A stretch of DNA of 64,000 bases from Haemophilus parainfluenzae (GCF_003252755.1 NZ_QEPT01000002.1:367774-431773), one strand, 5' to 3'. Shown: positions 41,678 through 52,042, counted from the first letter of the stretch. The notes: generated by a model not told the origin, from the letters alone. Numbers and translations are program-made.

Positions 41678-43804
41678 TTATAGGTGTTTCACTCGACGTT
41701 TTACTTCTTCCTGTTTGCCCGCATTGAATGGACGAGCATCAGGACTGCCGAGATAACCACAAACCCGTCGGGTCACGGAGACTTTTGCACTGTCATGATT
41801 ACCGCATTTCGGACAGACAAAGCCTTTACTTGTGCAATTAAACTCTCCTGTAAAACCACATTCATAACATTCATCAATTGGCGTGTTGGTGCCGTAATAA
41901 GGCACGCGATCGTAGCTATAATCCCATACATCTTCGAGTGCTTTCAGGTTATGTTGAATATTTGGATATTCGCCATAACAGATAAAGCCGCCACTCGCTA
42001 ATTCAGGATAAGGCATTTCAAAGTCTAATTTATCGTATGGATTCACTTTTTTCTCTACATCTAAGTGATAGCTGTTAGTGTAGTAGCCTTTATCGGTAAC
42101 GCCGTCAATGACACCAAATTGTTTGGTATCTAAACGGCAGAAACGATCACATAAGTTTTCACTTGGTGTGGAATAAAGGCTAAATGCATAACCCGTTTCT
42201 TTCTGCCATTGTTTTACCGCTTCATTTAAACGACGCACAATCGCGATGCCTTTTTCACGCAGTTGTTCATCGTCAAAAATATGTCCTTGTTTATACAGCG
42301 CATTGATGGTTTCGTGAATACCAATATAGCCTAAAGAAATTGATGCTCGTCCATTTTTGAAAATATCGGCAACATTATCATCGGCTTTTAGTCGAACGCC
42401 GCAAGCGCCTTCCATATAGAGAATTGGCGCGACACGAGCTTTGGTATTTTCTAAGCGCGCAATACGGGTAAGCAAGGCTTTCTTCGCAAGGGCTAAGCGT
42501 TCATCTAAAGTGCGGTAGAATTTTTCTTCATTTCCTTGTGCTTCCAGAGCAATGCGAGGCAGATTCAGACTTACCACGCCTAAATTATTGCGACCATCAT
42601 GCACTTCATGCTCGTTTTCCTCATAAGCACCCAAGAAGCTACGACAACCCATTGGGGCTTTGAATGAGCCAGTGACTTTAACCACTTGATCATAGTTTAA
42701 AATATCTGGATACATGCGTTTTGAAGCGCATTCTAATGCCAGCTTTTTAATGTCATAGTTTGGATCTTGTTCGTTTTGGTTCACGCCTTTTTTAATGGTA
42801 AAGACCAGTTTAGGGAAGACGGGCGTTTTATGATTTTTACCCAAGCCACGAATACGGTTTTTCAAAATCGATTGCTGAATTAACCGTTCTTGCCAATTTG
42901 TACCTAAGCCAAAACCAAAGGTAACAAATGGCGTTTGACCATTTGATGTATGGAGCGTATTGACTTCATATTCAAGGGATTGGAACGCATCAAAACATTC
43001 TTTTTCAATTAGTGCTTTTGCATAGCCTTCCGCATCCGGAATTTGCCATTGGGCGGCATTTTTCAAATGTTTTTCAAAGCTGAGTTGAACATAAGGTGCA
43101 AGTACTTCATCAATACGATTGATGGTTGTACCGCCATAAATATGGCTAGCGACTTGAGCAATAATTTGTGCAGTAACCGCTGTTGCTGTACCGATAGATT
43201 TAGGCGGCTCAATTTCAGCATTACCCATTTTAAAACCATGTGAAAGCATGCCTTTTAGATCAACGAGCATGCAGTTAAACATTGGGAAAAATGGCGCATA
43301 ATCTAAGTCGTGATAGTGGATTTCCCCTTTTTCATGGGCTTCAACAACATCTCTTGGCAGAATATGACGTTTGGCATAATGTTTTGCCACGATACCTGCC
43401 AGTAAATCACGTTGGGTAGGGATAACTTTCGCATCTTTATTTGCGTTTTCATTAAGCAACTCCACGTTGCTTTGCTCAATCAGTCCTTCAATTTCTTTGG
43501 TTAATTGGCTGCGTTTTTCACGTGCCAGGTCGCGATCGTGACGATATTCAATATAAGCACGTGCAATTTGGGGATACTTGCTTGTCATTAAGTGATCTTC
43601 AACAATTTTTTGAATCTGGTTGATATCAATTTCATGCTGATAATGACTAAAAATTTCAGTATTAATTTGCTGGCTAAGCTCATGAATATAAATTTCATCA
43701 ACAATATTGGCCGCACTTGCTGCTTTTTTGATTGCATTATTAATACGTTGTAGGTCAAATCCAATTCGTGAACCATCACGCTTAATCACGAAGAAAGCGT
43801 TCAT
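41678..43804 (-). CDS. nrdD: Anaerobic ribonucleoside-triphosphate reductase
   Basis: Class III glycyl-radical reductase making dNTPs without oxygen, 708 residues. An N-terminal ATP-cone (about 1-95) is followed by the barrel, a zinc site near the end (CYECGF, then CPKCGNH) and the glycyl-radical loop RVCGYLGSPDARPFN about 25 residues from the C-terminus. The start MNAFFVIKRDG matches homologues and has AGGAG upstream. NrdR boxes, a Fur-like palindrome and an FNR box precede it. Confidence 0.96.
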   Translation of the reverse strand: MNAFFVIKRDGSRIGFDLQRINNAIKKAASAANIVDEIYIHELSQQINTEIFSHYQHEIDINQIQKIVEDHLMTSKYPQIARAYIEYRHDRDLAREKRSQLTKEIEGLIEQSNVELLNENANKDAKVIPTQRDLLAGIVAKHYAKRHILPRDVVEAHEKGEIHYHDLDYAPFFPMFNCMLVDLKGMLSHGFKMGNAEIEPPKSIGTATAVTAQIIAQVASHIYGGTTINRIDEVLAPYVQLSFEKHLKNAAQWQIPDAEGYAKALIEKECFDAFQSLEYEVNTLHTSNGQTPFVTFGFGLGTNWQERLIQQSILKNRIRGLGKNHKTPVFPKLVFTIKKGVNQNEQDPNYDIKKLALECASKRMYPDILNYDQVVKVTGSFKAPMGCRSFLGAYEENEHEVHDGRNNLGVVSLNLPRIALEAQGNEEKFYRTLDERLALAKKALLTRIARLENTKARVAPILYMEGACGVRLKADDNVADIFKNGRASISLGYIGIHETINALYKQGHIFDDEQLREKGIAIVRRLNEAVKQWQKETGYAFSLYSTPSENLCDRFCRLDTKQFGVIDGVTDKGYYTNSYHLDVEKKVNPYDKLDFEMPYPELASGGFICYGEYPNIQHNLKALEDVWDYSYDRVPYYGTNTPIDECYECGFTGEFNCTSKGFVCPKCGNHDSAKVSVTRRVCGYLGSPDARPFNAGKQEEVKRRVKHL

Positions 43805-43842
43805 TTTATGACTCCTGTAAGGTAGCTGTGGAAAAATTGAAA

Positions 43843-43858
43843 GCACTATATATAGTTT
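43843..43858. promoter_or_regulatory. NrdR box, proximal
   Basis: GCACTATATATAGTTT fits the NrdR consensus ACACTATATATTGTGT-like palindrome. Its centre is 32 bp (three helical turns) from the second box, the pairing typical of NrdR control of ribonucleotide reductase genes. Confidence 0.8.
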
Positions 43859-43874
43859 CATTTAATAGATCAAC

Positions 43875-43890
43875 ACACAATATATAGTGT
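43875..43890. promoter_or_regulatory. NrdR box, distal
   Basis: ACACAATATATAGTGT is a near-perfect NrdR palindrome paired with the box at 43843 upstream of nrdD. Confidence 0.82.
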
Positions 43891-43960
43891 TATTTTGTGT
43901 GTTTTGATGGCTGAAATTGAGTTGAAACCTTGATAAATCTGGGAAGCAAGAGTGTTTTTG

Positions 43961-43977
43961 TTGAGAATTATTCTCAA
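43961..43977. promoter_or_regulatory. Fur-like palindrome upstream of nrdD
   Basis: TTGAGAATTATTCTCAA is a perfect 17-bp palindrome and closely resembles the Fur-box variant TGAGAATNATTCTCA. It lies between the FNR box and the NrdR boxes. Fur binding is inferred. Confidence 0.55.
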
Positions 43978-43993
43978 ATTATTTTTTAAAAAT

Positions 43994-44007
43994 TTGATCT
44001 GAATCAA
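43994..44007. promoter_or_regulatory. FNR box upstream of nrdD
   Basis: TTGATCTGAATCAA matches the FNR consensus TTGAT-N4-ATCAA exactly. Located 190 bp before nrdD, it would activate a promoter starting near 43955. It also borders the grpE terminator. Confidence 0.75.
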
Positions 44008-44020
44008 GTTTTTTGGCAAT

Positions 44021-44045
44021 AAAAAAACGGACGAAAAATCGTCCG
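44021..44045 (-). terminator. Terminator of grpE
   Basis: CGGACGA and TCGTCCG form the stem around AAAA, with seven T residues following on the minus strand. Confidence 0.9.
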
Positions 44046-44068
44046 CTCTTTAAGTCATAGAAAAGAAA

Positions 44069-44638
44069 TTAAGCTGCAACCATTACCATAGCAGGGCGAA
44101 TCACACGACCATTTAAGGTATAGCCTTTTTGTAAAACGGTGGTGATTTGGTTGCTTTCAAACCCTTCAGCTGGTTGCATAGAGATGGCTTGGTGGAGATC
44201 CGGGTTAAAGGTTTCACCCACTGCGCCAACAGGTTCAACACCAAAGCGAGCTACCGTTGAGAGTAACTCTTTCAAGGTTAGCTCCACACCATCGAATAAC
44301 GCTTTGATGCTTTCATCTTCCTTATTAGCAGGTGTTGAAAGCGCACGCTCTAAGTTATCAATGGTATTTAAAATATCTTTTGAAAATTTTTCTAATGCAA
44401 ATTTATGTGCTTTTTCAACATCTTGTTCGCTACGGCGACGCATATTGTCAATTTCTGCACGAGTACGAAGCAATAAATCTTGTTCTTTTTTAGAAGTTTC
44501 TTCTACTTGTGCTTTTAATTGTTCTTCAAGTTCTTGTACACGAGCGATCGCTTCTTCTAATGGATCTTCCGTTGAGGTGGTTTCTTGCTGTACTTCTTCA
44601 ACAACTTCTTCATTTATGTTTTGTGCTTGTTCTGACAT
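44069..44638 (-). CDS. grpE: Nucleotide exchange factor GrpE
   Basis: DnaK co-chaperone, 189 residues: an acidic N-terminus, a long coiled-coil helix (about 35-95) and a C-terminal beta domain with [11 protein letters not shown] and NPDLHQAIS. Its start is set at 44638, where GGAG is 9 nt upstream; a start four codons earlier would lie over that ribosome site. A heat-shock-like promoter precedes it. Confidence 0.93.
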   Translation of the reverse strand: MSEQAQNINEEVVEEVQQETTSTEDPLEEAIARVQELEEQLKAQVEETSKKEQDLLLRTRAEIDNMRRRSEQDVEKAHKFALEKFSKDILNTIDNLERALSTPANKEDESIKALFDGVELTLKELLSTVARFGVEPVGAVGETFNPDLHQAISMQPAEGFESNQITTVLQKGYTLNGRVIRPAMVMVAA

Positions 44639-44695
44639 TTTTTTCTCCATTAATCAAAAATTAGCGCTATTTTAGCAAAACTGAATTGCTATGTA

Positions 44696-44723
44696 ATATA
44701 ATGGCTAAAATTTTAAATTCAAG
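44696..44723 (-). promoter_or_regulatory. Candidate sigma-32 promoter of grpE
   Basis: On the minus strand CTTGAAT is followed after 12 bp by CCATTATAT, close to the heat-shock consensus CTTGAAA-N(11-16)-CCCCATNT. An uptake-signal core overlaps its -35 end. Confidence 0.45.
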
Positions 44724-44768
44724 TGCGGTCAGAAATCGGTGAGTTTGCACTTGGGAGTAATCATAGTT

Positions 44769-45659
44769 ATGGATGAATTAGTCAAATCATTTAAAACCAT
44801 CGCCTTGATGGGAAAACCGCGTCGCGATATTAATTTGCAAATGCACAAAAACTTGTATCAATGGCTGAAAGAGCGAGGATATCAAGTTTTAGTGGAAAAA
44901 GACGTCGGTGAAAAATTTGGTTTACCAGAAGAGGTTTTAGCGACAGTTGAACAAATCGGTGAGCAAGCACAACTTGTGATTGTGATTGGTGGTGATGGCA
45001 ATATGCTAGGGCGAGCTCGCATTTTGGCTAAATATCATATTCCAATGATTGGTATTAACCGAGGTAACTTGGGCTTTTTGACTGATATTGACCCGAAAAA
45101 TGCTTATGCACAGCTTGAAGCTTGTTTGGAACGCGGCGAGTTTTTTGTCGAAGAGCGTTTCTTGTTGGAAGCAAAAATTGAACGCAATGGCGAAATTATT
45201 TCTAGCGGTAATGCAGTAAATGAGGCGGTTATTCACCCCGCTAAAATCGCGCACATGATTGATTTCCATGTTTATATCAACGATAAATTTGCTTTCTCTC
45301 AACGTTCGGACGGTTTGATTGTTTCCACACCAACAGGTTCAACGGCTTATTCACTTTCCGCTGGCGGTCCGATTTTAACGCCAAATTTAAATGCGATTGC
45401 CCTTGTGCCAATGTTCCCGCACACACTTTCTTCTCGACCATTGGTGATTGATGGCGACAGTAAAATTTCAATTCGCTTTGCAGAACATAACACTTCACAG
45501 TTAGAATTAGGCTGTGATAGTCAAATTGCACTCGATTTTTGCCCAGATGATGTGGTGCATATTGAAAAAAGCCCGCATAAACTGCGTTTATTACACCTGA
45601 AAAATTATAATTATTACAATGTATTAAGCACGAAATTAGGCTGGCTTAAAAATTTCTAA
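44769..45659 (+). CDS. nadK: NAD kinase
   Basis: Phosphorylates NAD to NADP, 296 residues. The family motif GGDGN is at 74-78, the NE-containing block [11 protein letters not shown] near 142 and the glycine-rich [22 protein letters not shown] near 178. The start [13 protein letters not shown] matches homologues. Divergent from grpE, with a shared 130-bp promoter region. Confidence 0.95.
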   Translation: MDELVKSFKTIALMGKPRRDINLQMHKNLYQWLKERGYQVLVEKDVGEKFGLPEEVLATVEQIGEQAQLVIVIGGDGNMLGRARILAKYHIPMIGINRGNLGFLTDIDPKNAYAQLEACLERGEFFVEERFLLEAKIERNGEIISSGNAVNEAVIHPAKIAHMIDFHVYINDKFAFSQRSDGLIVSTPTGSTAYSLSAGGPILTPNLNAIALVPMFPHTLSSRPLVIDGDSKISIRFAEHNTSQLELGCDSQIALDFCPDDVVHIEKSPHKLRLLHLKNYNYYNVLSTKLGWLKNF

Positions 45660-45683
45660 TCCAAAAAGTTAAAAATTTCTTTA

Positions 45684-45699
45684 CTGTATATTATATCAG
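45684..45699. promoter_or_regulatory. LexA (SOS) box of recN
   Basis: CTGTATATTATATCAG has the CTG-N10-CAG form of the LexA box with an AT-rich centre. A half-site ending ATACAG at 45720 may be a second, weaker box. It lies 37 bp before recN, as expected for an SOS gene. Confidence 0.75.
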
Positions 45700-45735
45700 T
45701 TATAATATATGGATATACAGTTAAGGAGATTTTTT

Positions 45736-47412
45736 ATGCTAACCCAACTTACCATCAATAATTTTGCAATTGTTCGTCAATTAGAGATTGAATTGGCGAA
45801 AGGAATGTCTGTGATTACGGGGGAAACCGGTGCAGGGAAATCCATTGCTATTGATGCGTTGGGGTTATGCTTAGGGCAACGTATTGAAACGTCTATGGTT
45901 CGAGAAGGGCAGGAAAGAGCTGAAATTTGCGCGACATTTTTTATTGAACCAACTAACCCCGCTTATCAATGGTTGCAAGAGCAAGAATTGCAAGATCCTG
46001 ATAATCCCTCCGATTGTATTCTACGTCGTGTTATTAATGCAGATGGGCGTTCTAAAGCCTTTATCAATAGCACGCCAGTATCGGCTTCCCAATTAAAAGA
46101 AATAGGACAATATCTTATTCATATTAATGGGCAGCACGCTTCGCAGTTATTATTGAAAAATGATTATCAGCTTCAATTGGTGGATACATTTGCACATCAC
46201 AATGATTTACTCGCACAAATGCGAGAAGATTATCGAGCATGGAAAAATCTTCAAACGGAAGTTAAAAATTTCCAACAAAAAGTGGCCGAAAATGAAGCGA
46301 AGAAACAACTTTTACAATATCAGGTAGAAGAGTTGGATGAGTTTGCCCTTCGTCCAAATGAATATTTAGAATTAGAAGAGGATCAACGTCGTCTATCAAA
46401 TAGCGAACAGCTGACACAGTTATCACAATCAGCCTTACAGCTACTCAGTGAAAATGAGACCGTGAGTATCGATTCTATGCTCTATCGTGCGACACAGTAT
46501 ATTGATGAATTAAGTGAGTTAGATCCTCGCTATGTTTCCGTTCAAACAATGTTGAATGATGCACTTATCCAAGTGCAAGAGGCGACAAGTGAAGTCCAAC
46601 ATCTTGCATCTCATATTGAGCAAGATCCGATGTTATTACAAGAGATTGAGCAGCGTTTAGGTCAAGCTTTACAACTCGCTCGCAAGCATAATGTGAAACC
46701 TGAAGAGTTAGTGGAATGGCATCAAAAATTAAAAGCAGAATTGACCACACTTTTAGATTTTTCAGAAAGTGAAGAGCGTCTGATTCTTGAAGAAAAATCC
46801 GCCTTTGAGAAAATGCAAAATACGGCAAAACAATTACATGAAAGCCGTAGCCAAGCTGCAGAGAAATTAGCACAACAGGTTACAGATTCTATCAAAGGGC
46901 TTGCAATGGAAAATGCCGAGTTTTTCATTGAAGTGAATTCGGATTTAGCTAAAGTAGCGGCAAATGGGGCAGATAATATCGTCTTTACTTTACGCAGTAA
47001 TTTAGGACAACAAGCACAGCCGTTAGCAAAAGTGGCGTCAGGTGGTGAATTGTCTCGTATTTCATTAGCGATTCAAGTCTTAACATCAGATCAATCGGCG
47101 ATTCCAACGTTAATCTTTGATGAAGTGGATGTTGGTATTAGTGGAAAAACCGCGAGCGTAGTGGGTAAATTATTGCGCCAATTAGGCGATAAATGCCAAG
47201 TACTTTGCGTGACCCATTTACCACAAGTGGCATGCCACGGACATCATCAATTTAATGTTGAGAAATTTACCGTTGATGATAAAACAGAAACTAAAATGAC
47301 CGCACTTTCTCAAGAAGAGCGCGTTCCTGCTCTTGCAAGATTGCTCGGTGGCAGTGAAATTACGGATCTTGCTTTAGCGAATGCACAAGAGATGTTGGAT
47401 TTAGTCAAGTAA
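45736..47412 (+). CDS. recN: DNA repair protein RecN
   Basis: SMC-like ATPase for double-strand break repair, 558 residues. Walker A GETGAGKS at 29-36, a central coiled coil (about 150-360) and the C-terminal ABC signature VASGGELSRISLA with Walker B LIFDEVDVGISG are visible. AAGGAG precedes the ATG at 45736. A LexA box in the promoter indicates SOS induction. Confidence 0.95.
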   Translation: MLTQLTINNFAIVRQLEIELAKGMSVITGETGAGKSIAIDALGLCLGQRIETSMVREGQERAEICATFFIEPTNPAYQWLQEQELQDPDNPSDCILRRVINADGRSKAFINSTPVSASQLKEIGQYLIHINGQHASQLLLKNDYQLQLVDTFAHHNDLLAQMREDYRAWKNLQTEVKNFQQKVAENEAKKQLLQYQVEELDEFALRPNEYLELEEDQRRLSNSEQLTQLSQSALQLLSENETVSIDSMLYRATQYIDELSELDPRYVSVQTMLNDALIQVQEATSEVQHLASHIEQDPMLLQEIEQRLGQALQLARKHNVKPEELVEWHQKLKAELTTLLDFSESEERLILEEKSAFEKMQNTAKQLHESRSQAAEKLAQQVTDSIKGLAMENAEFFIEVNSDLAKVAANGADNIVFTLRSNLGQQAQPLAKVASGGELSRISLAIQVLTSDQSAIPTLIFDEVDVGISGKTASVVGKLLRQLGDKCQVLCVTHLPQVACHGHHQFNVEKFTVDDKTETKMTALSQEERVPALARLLGGSEITDLALANAQEMLDLVK

Positions 47413-47434
47413 AATGAGGCAAATGAATGGGCGT

Positions 47435-48001
47435 TTATAGTTCATTCAATGCATTAATAACTCGAATTTCGTCAAATTGCTCAAGTTGTTCTTGTCTAAT
47501 TTCAATTTCTTGAACTTGACCAGATTGTAGTAAATATTCCCTTTGTGTGCCTTTTAATAAAGGAGTATTCGGTGTGAACCATTGAGTTCCTTTTCTAAAG
47601 GCGAGATTGCCAATAGAGCAGTCTGTGACAAAGTCCCCTTTAATAATAATGATTTCATCAGCCTCTCCCTTTTGTGCAAATAAGGTATTGATAAGTTCAC
47701 GATCAGCATATTTGATCGAATAATCAATTTCATTACAGACTATGGGCTTGAATTCACGATGTGTTTTAGGTGTATATTCAAGGTATGAAATTTGGGTTTG
47801 ATGAGCGTTGTAGTCAATTCGACAGCGAACAAGCTTATTATGTAGCTCCTTAGGTACTTGAATTAGATCTAAAAGATTAAAAAAAGTGACCGCACTTTTT
47901 CCATAATAAGTGATAAGGCTACGCTCATAGCGTGCTTGATGCAGAGCAATATTTTTAATTTTGCCATTTTTAATGGCGATGGTTTCAAATAAAGGGAACA
48001 T
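47435..48001 (-). CDS. pabC: Class IV aminotransferase, probable aminodeoxychorismate lyase
   Basis: PLP enzyme of the branched-chain/4-amino-4-deoxychorismate lyase fold type, 188 residues, much shorter than E. coli PabC (about 270). The C-terminal cofactor block DFVTDCSIGNLAFRKG is present, but the usual N-terminal catalytic-lysine region is compressed. It overlaps the pabB stop by one base, so lyase function for p-aminobenzoate is inferred from linkage. Confidence 0.75.
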   Translation of the reverse strand: MFPLFETIAIKNGKIKNIALHQARYERSLITYYGKSAVTFFNLLDLIQVPKELHNKLVRCRIDYNAHQTQISYLEYTPKTHREFKPIVCNEIDYSIKYADRELINTLFAQKGEADEIIIIKGDFVTDCSIGNLAFRKGTQWFTPNTPLLKGTQREYLLQSGQVQEIEIRQEQLEQFDEIRVINALNEL

Positions 48002-48975
48002 TACTTTTCCTTTTGAATTGGAAGGTAAACTTTGGCAATCAACTCTTGATATTCATCTTCAAGTTGGCTTTGAATGGTAATGCCGCCACCACTACGAAAA
48101 TAAAATTTATTCTCTTTTTGTTCAATAAAACGAATTGCGACGGCGCTATTTAGACTTTCGCCATCAAAAATACCGAAAATTCCTGTGTAATAACCTCGTT
48201 CTTGCTTTTCAGCTTGTTGGATAATGGAAACCGTTTTTTCTTTAGGCGCTCCGCTAATTGAGCCAGCAGGTAAAAGTGCGGCTAATATTGAGCCAATTTT
48301 ATTTTGCCAATTATTCTCCAGTTCACCACAAATTTCTGAACTGGTTTGTAGTATTTCGCCTTGTTCTGTGTAAATACTATCGATGTAGCGAAAACGAGAT
48401 ACTTTGATATTTTTGGCAACCATTGCAAGATCATTACGCATTAAATCGACAATGGTGTAATGTTCTCGTTGCTCTTTTTCATCATTTAACAAATTCGCTT
48501 TGGCATTAGGCTGGCTCGCATCAATCGTTCCTTTCATGGGATATGTATAAATTTTGTTTTGTCGAATTTGCACAAAGGATTCAGGGGAAAAGCAGACAAA
48601 TTGATCTTTACAAAGTAATTTATAAGGCGCTTCAACTGAATGAAAAATTTGGCTTAAGTTGCCATTTAATTCGATTTTACTGGGATAAGTGAGATTGAGT
48701 AAATAGGAATTACCTTTTTGTAATTCGCGTTGAACAAGATGAAATCCTTGTTCATATTGATGTAATGTAATGGGCTTTTTATCAATGATAGACAAAGCAA
48801 AGTGCGGTTGATTTTCAGGGATATTTTTTACGCTTTGAATATCCCAAATTAGCCCTTTTTCAGTGCTTTCATCAAAAGAACAAATAAGCGGTTTCTTCTG
48901 TTCAAAATCAATTAAGAAGAAAAAAGGTTGGCGTAATGCGCCATAAGCATTAGCTTGATGAATAAATGTTTGCAT
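48001..48975 (-). CDS. pabB: Aminodeoxychorismate synthase component I
   Basis: Chorismate-using synthase making aminodeoxychorismate for folate, 324 residues. The catalytic block PAGSISGAPKEKT near residue 235 and GIFGIFDGESLNSAVAIR near 275 define the PabB/TrpE fold. It is shorter than E. coli PabB (453) because the N-terminal domain is reduced. pabC follows with a one-base overlap; the amidotransferase gene is divergent. Confidence 0.88.
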   Translation of the reverse strand: MQTFIHQANAYGALRQPFFFLIDFEQKKPLICSFDESTEKGLIWDIQSVKNIPENQPHFALSIIDKKPITLHQYEQGFHLVQRELQKGNSYLLNLTYPSKIELNGNLSQIFHSVEAPYKLLCKDQFVCFSPESFVQIRQNKIYTYPMKGTIDASQPNAKANLLNDEKEQREHYTIVDLMRNDLAMVAKNIKVSRFRYIDSIYTEQGEILQTSSEICGELENNWQNKIGSILAALLPAGSISGAPKEKTVSIIQQAEKQERGYYTGIFGIFDGESLNSAVAIRFIEQKENKFYFRSGGGITIQSQLEDEYQELIAKVYLPIQKEK

Positions 48976-49066
48976 AGCTTGTAGATAAAAAAATAAAAAG
49001 GATTTTAACGCAGAATCGCTATAATGTTGAAATGAATTTAGTTACCGAATTATGGCACTAGCCCGT

Positions 49067-49642
49067 ATGAAAAAAATTTTAGTTATCAATAACCATGATT
49101 CTTTTACTTATAATTTAGTGGATCTTATTCGCCAATTACAGGTACGTTTTGATGTGGTAAGTATTGAAGATTTATCATTAGATTGTGTAGAAGGTTATAC
49201 ACATATTTTAATTTCTCCAGGACCAGATGTTCCAAGCGCATACCCGCAATTATTTGCGATGTTAGAACGATTTTATCAAACAAAGTCCATTTTAGGTGTT
49301 TGTTTAGGACATCAAACCCTTTGTGAATTCTTTGGCGGAGAACTCTATAATTTGCCAAGTGTGCGTCATGGGCAGAAACGCCGCTTAAAAGTGCGGTCAA
49401 ATTCAGGCTTATTTTTAGGGCTTCCAGCCGAATTTGAAATAGGTCTTTATCATTCCTGGGCAGTACAAACTGAGAGTATACCAGAGACATTAGAAATTAC
49501 AGCTGTTTGTGATGATGAAATCGTGATGGCAACACAGCACAAAAATTTACCTATTTTTTCTGTGCAATTTCATCCTGAGTCTTACATGTCAGAATTCGGT
49601 GAACAAATGTTACAAAATTGGTTAAATTTCAAAAATACTTGA
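49067..49642 (+). CDS. pabA: Class I glutamine amidotransferase, PabA/TrpG type
   Basis: Glutaminase subunit delivering ammonia to PabB (and possibly TrpE), 191 residues. Triad motifs: nucleophile Cys in LGVCLGHQ near residue 80, and VQFHPESY near 170. The N-terminus [19 protein letters not shown] is characteristic; a start five codons earlier is also possible as no clear ribosome site decides. It is divergent from pabBC. Confidence 0.85.
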   Translation: MKKILVINNHDSFTYNLVDLIRQLQVRFDVVSIEDLSLDCVEGYTHILISPGPDVPSAYPQLFAMLERFYQTKSILGVCLGHQTLCEFFGGELYNLPSVRHGQKRRLKVRSNSGLFLGLPAEFEIGLYHSWAVQTESIPETLEITAVCDDEIVMATQHKNLPIFSVQFHPESYMSEFGEQMLQNWLNFKNT

Positions 49643-49679
49643 TAGGAATGCTTGCGTATTAGTCAAAAAAGCGTATTAT

Positions 49680-49703
49680 AGACGTCTATACGTCAATACA
49701 TCC
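49680..49703. promoter_or_regulatory. MetJ operator (three met boxes)
   Basis: AGACGTCT, ATACGTCA and ATACATCC stand in tandem 8-mers. The first is a perfect met box and the others match at six and four positions. The site lies just before metK, a standard MetJ target. Confidence 0.85.
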
Positions 49704-49718
49704 AAAAGAAGAGAACTT

Positions 49719-50873
49719 ATGTCTAGCTATTTATTTACTTCTGAATCAGTTTCAGAAGGACATCCAGATAAAATTGCCGATCAAATTTCTGATGCAGTAC
49801 TTGATGAAATTTTAAAACAAGATCCTAAAGCACGTGTGGCTTGTGAGACCTATGTCAAAACAGGGATGGCGTTAGTCGGTGGTGAAATTACCACATCAGC
49901 ATGGGTTGATATTGAAAACCTCACTCGACAAGTGATTTGTGATATTGGTTACAAACATTCTGAAATGGGCTTTGATGGCAATTCTTGTGCTGTATTAAAT
50001 GCGATTGGTAAGCAATCATCAGATATTAATCAAGGTGTGGATCGTGAGAATCCATTAGATCAAGGTGCGGGTGACCAAGGGATTATGTTTGGTTATGCAA
50101 CAAATGAAACCGAAGTCTTGATGCCTGCGGCGATTACTTATGCACATCGTTTAATGGAAAAACAAGCCGACGTGCGTAAAAGTGGAAAACTCGCGTGGTT
50201 ACGCCCAGATGCGAAAAGCCAAGTGACTTTGAAATATGAAGATAATAAAATCGTGGGCGTGGATGCGGTAGTGCTTTCTACACAACATAGTGAAGAAGTG
50301 TCACAAAAAGAAATTTATGAAGGCGTGATGGAAGAAATCATCAAGCCAATCTTGCCAAGCGAATGGTTATCTCAACAAACAAAATATTTCATTAACCCAA
50401 CAGGGCGTTTTGTAATTGGTGGCCCAATGGGCGACTGTGGTTTAACGGGGCGTAAAATCATTGTCGATACCTACGGTGGCGCGGCTCGTCATGGTGGTGG
50501 AGCCTTCTCAGGTAAAGATCCATCAAAAGTAGACCGTTCAGCGGCTTATGCCGCACGTTATGTGGCGAAAAATATTGTTGCAGCAGGTCTTGCAGATCGT
50601 TGTGAAATTCAACTTTCTTATGCAATTGGTGTGGCAGAGCCAACCTCTATTATGGTGGAAACCTTTGGTACAGGAAAAGTATCAAACGAATTATTGGTTA
50701 AGTTAGTGCGTGAATTCTTTGATTTACGTCCTTATGGTTTAATTAAAATGTTAAATTTAATTCAACCAATTTATCGCCAAACTGCCGCGTATGGACACTT
50801 TGGCCGTGAACAATTCCCATGGGAGAAAGTGGATCGTGCAGAAGAATTGCGAGCTGCAGCCGGTCTTAAATAA
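49719..50873 (+). CDS. metK: S-adenosylmethionine synthetase
   Basis: Forms SAM from methionine and ATP, 384 residues. Hallmarks are [17 protein letters not shown] near residue 14, [14 protein letters not shown] near 118 and [16 protein letters not shown] near 260. Preceded by met boxes and followed by a terminator, so it is probably a single-gene unit controlled by MetJ. Confidence 0.97.
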   Translation: MSSYLFTSESVSEGHPDKIADQISDAVLDEILKQDPKARVACETYVKTGMALVGGEITTSAWVDIENLTRQVICDIGYKHSEMGFDGNSCAVLNAIGKQSSDINQGVDRENPLDQGAGDQGIMFGYATNETEVLMPAAITYAHRLMEKQADVRKSGKLAWLRPDAKSQVTLKYEDNKIVGVDAVVLSTQHSEEVSQKEIYEGVMEEIIKPILPSEWLSQQTKYFINPTGRFVIGGPMGDCGLTGRKIIVDTYGGAARHGGGAFSGKDPSKVDRSAAYAARYVAKNIVAAGLADRCEIQLSYAIGVAEPTSIMVETFGTGKVSNELLVKLVREFFDLRPYGLIKMLNLIQPIYRQTAAYGHFGREQFPWEKVDRAEELRAAAGLK

Positions 50874-50893
50874 GTAAATAAAATGTGTATGAT

Positions 50894-50918
50894 AAAAACC
50901 GCTAAATTAGCGGTTTTT
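50894..50918 (+). terminator. Terminator of metK
   Basis: AAAAACCGCT pairs with AGCGGTTTTT around a short AT loop. Confidence 0.9.
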
Positions 50919-50929
50919 GTTTACTTAAC

Positions 50930-51445
50930 ATGATGATCTCATCTCAAACTCAGTTTCGGCATTTAAAAATGCAGGTACAGCGCAAACTTGCAGAAACATT
51001 ACAACTCGCTGAAAATCACTTTCAACGGAAATTTCCTATTCCGACAATCAGTTATGACTTGCGAGGTGTAAAGGCTGGCGTTGCATACTTGCAGAAGAAT
51101 AAGATTAAATTTAACCGCACTTTACTACTCGAGAACTCAGATGAATTTATTCGTCAGGTGGTTCCACACGAATTAGCCCACCTTATTGTGTATCAAGTAT
51201 TTGGGCGAGTGAAACCGCATGGACAGGAATGGCAAGCGGTGATGACGCAGTTATTTAATCTCCCTGCCGATACTTGTCACCAATTTGATGTGGAAAGTGT
51301 ACAAGGTAAAATGTTTGCTTATCAGTGTGAATGTCAGACCCATTATTTAACGATTCGTCGGCATAATCGCATTCAACGCGACAAAATTATCTATTTATGT
51401 CGAAAATGCCGAGGAAAATTATTTTTTCATGATGAAAATAAGTAA
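50930..51445 (+). CDS. sprT: SprT-family zinc metalloprotease-like protein
   Basis: A 171-residue protein of the SprT/Spartan fold. The zinc motif H80-E81-L-A-H84 and a C-terminal zinc ribbon (CEC, then CRKCRGKL) are visible. Two Met codons start the frame, so the first residue may be the second Met. Bacterial function is unproven; eukaryotic Spartan digests DNA-protein crosslinks. It follows metK in many Haemophilus genomes. Confidence 0.9.
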   Translation: MMISSQTQFRHLKMQVQRKLAETLQLAENHFQRKFPIPTISYDLRGVKAGVAYLQKNKIKFNRTLLLENSDEFIRQVVPHELAHLIVYQVFGRVKPHGQEWQAVMTQLFNLPADTCHQFDVESVQGKMFAYQCECQTHYLTIRRHNRIQRDKIIYLCRKCRGKLFFHDENK

Positions 51446-51495
51446 GTGATATGATATATTTCCAGTGTTTTCAATCAAATAACAGGGGTTATCCA

Positions 51496-52014
51496 ATGAA
51501 AAAATCATTATTAGCTATCGTTGTCGGTGCATTAGCGATTGCTTCAACTGCAAATGCTGGTTTATATGCCGAAGGTGATCTAGGTCTTTCAAGAACTAAA
51601 TTAAGCAATGGTGGTTCAAGCAAAACTAAAATTGAGCCTCGTGTTGCAGTGGGTTACAAATTAGGTAATGTACGTGTAGCCGGGGATTATACTCACCACG
51701 GTAAGTTTCAAGGCACTAAAGTTCAAGGCTTAGGTGCAACAGTGTTCTATGACTTCGATACCAATTCTCAAATTGAACCTTATGTAGGTGCTCGTCTTGC
51801 GGCTAACCGTTTCAAATTTGAAGAACGGGCAGATCAACGCTATAAAAGCTCTTCTGAAACTAAAGTAGGCTATGGTGTCGTAGCAGGGGCTAAATATAAA
51901 TTAGCCGAAAAGGTGTATGCAAACGGTGGTTTAGAATATAACCGTTTAGGTAGCTTTGACGATACTAAAGTGAATAACTATGGCGCTAAAGTGGGCGTAG
52001 GTTACGAATTCTAA
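51496..52014 (+). CDS. Opacity-family outer-membrane porin
   Basis: Small outer-membrane beta-barrel of the opacity (Opa/Omp25-like) type, 172 residues. A signal peptide (MKKSLLAIVVGALAIASTA, cleavage after NA) precedes GLYAEGDLG, followed by alternating amphipathic strands and a terminal aromatic residue (GVGYEF) needed for barrel insertion. The ATG at 51496 directly begins the signal peptide. Host adhesion is possible but unproven. No phase-variation repeat is seen. Confidence 0.82.
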   Translation: MKKSLLAIVVGALAIASTANAGLYAEGDLGLSRTKLSNGGSSKTKIEPRVAVGYKLGNVRVAGDYTHHGKFQGTKVQGLGATVFYDFDTNSQIEPYVGARLAANRFKFEERADQRYKSSSETKVGYGVVAGAKYKLAEKVYANGGLEYNRLGSFDDTKVNNYGAKVGVGYEF

Positions 52015-52042
52015 TTTTCCTTTTGAAAAGTGCGGTTGATTT

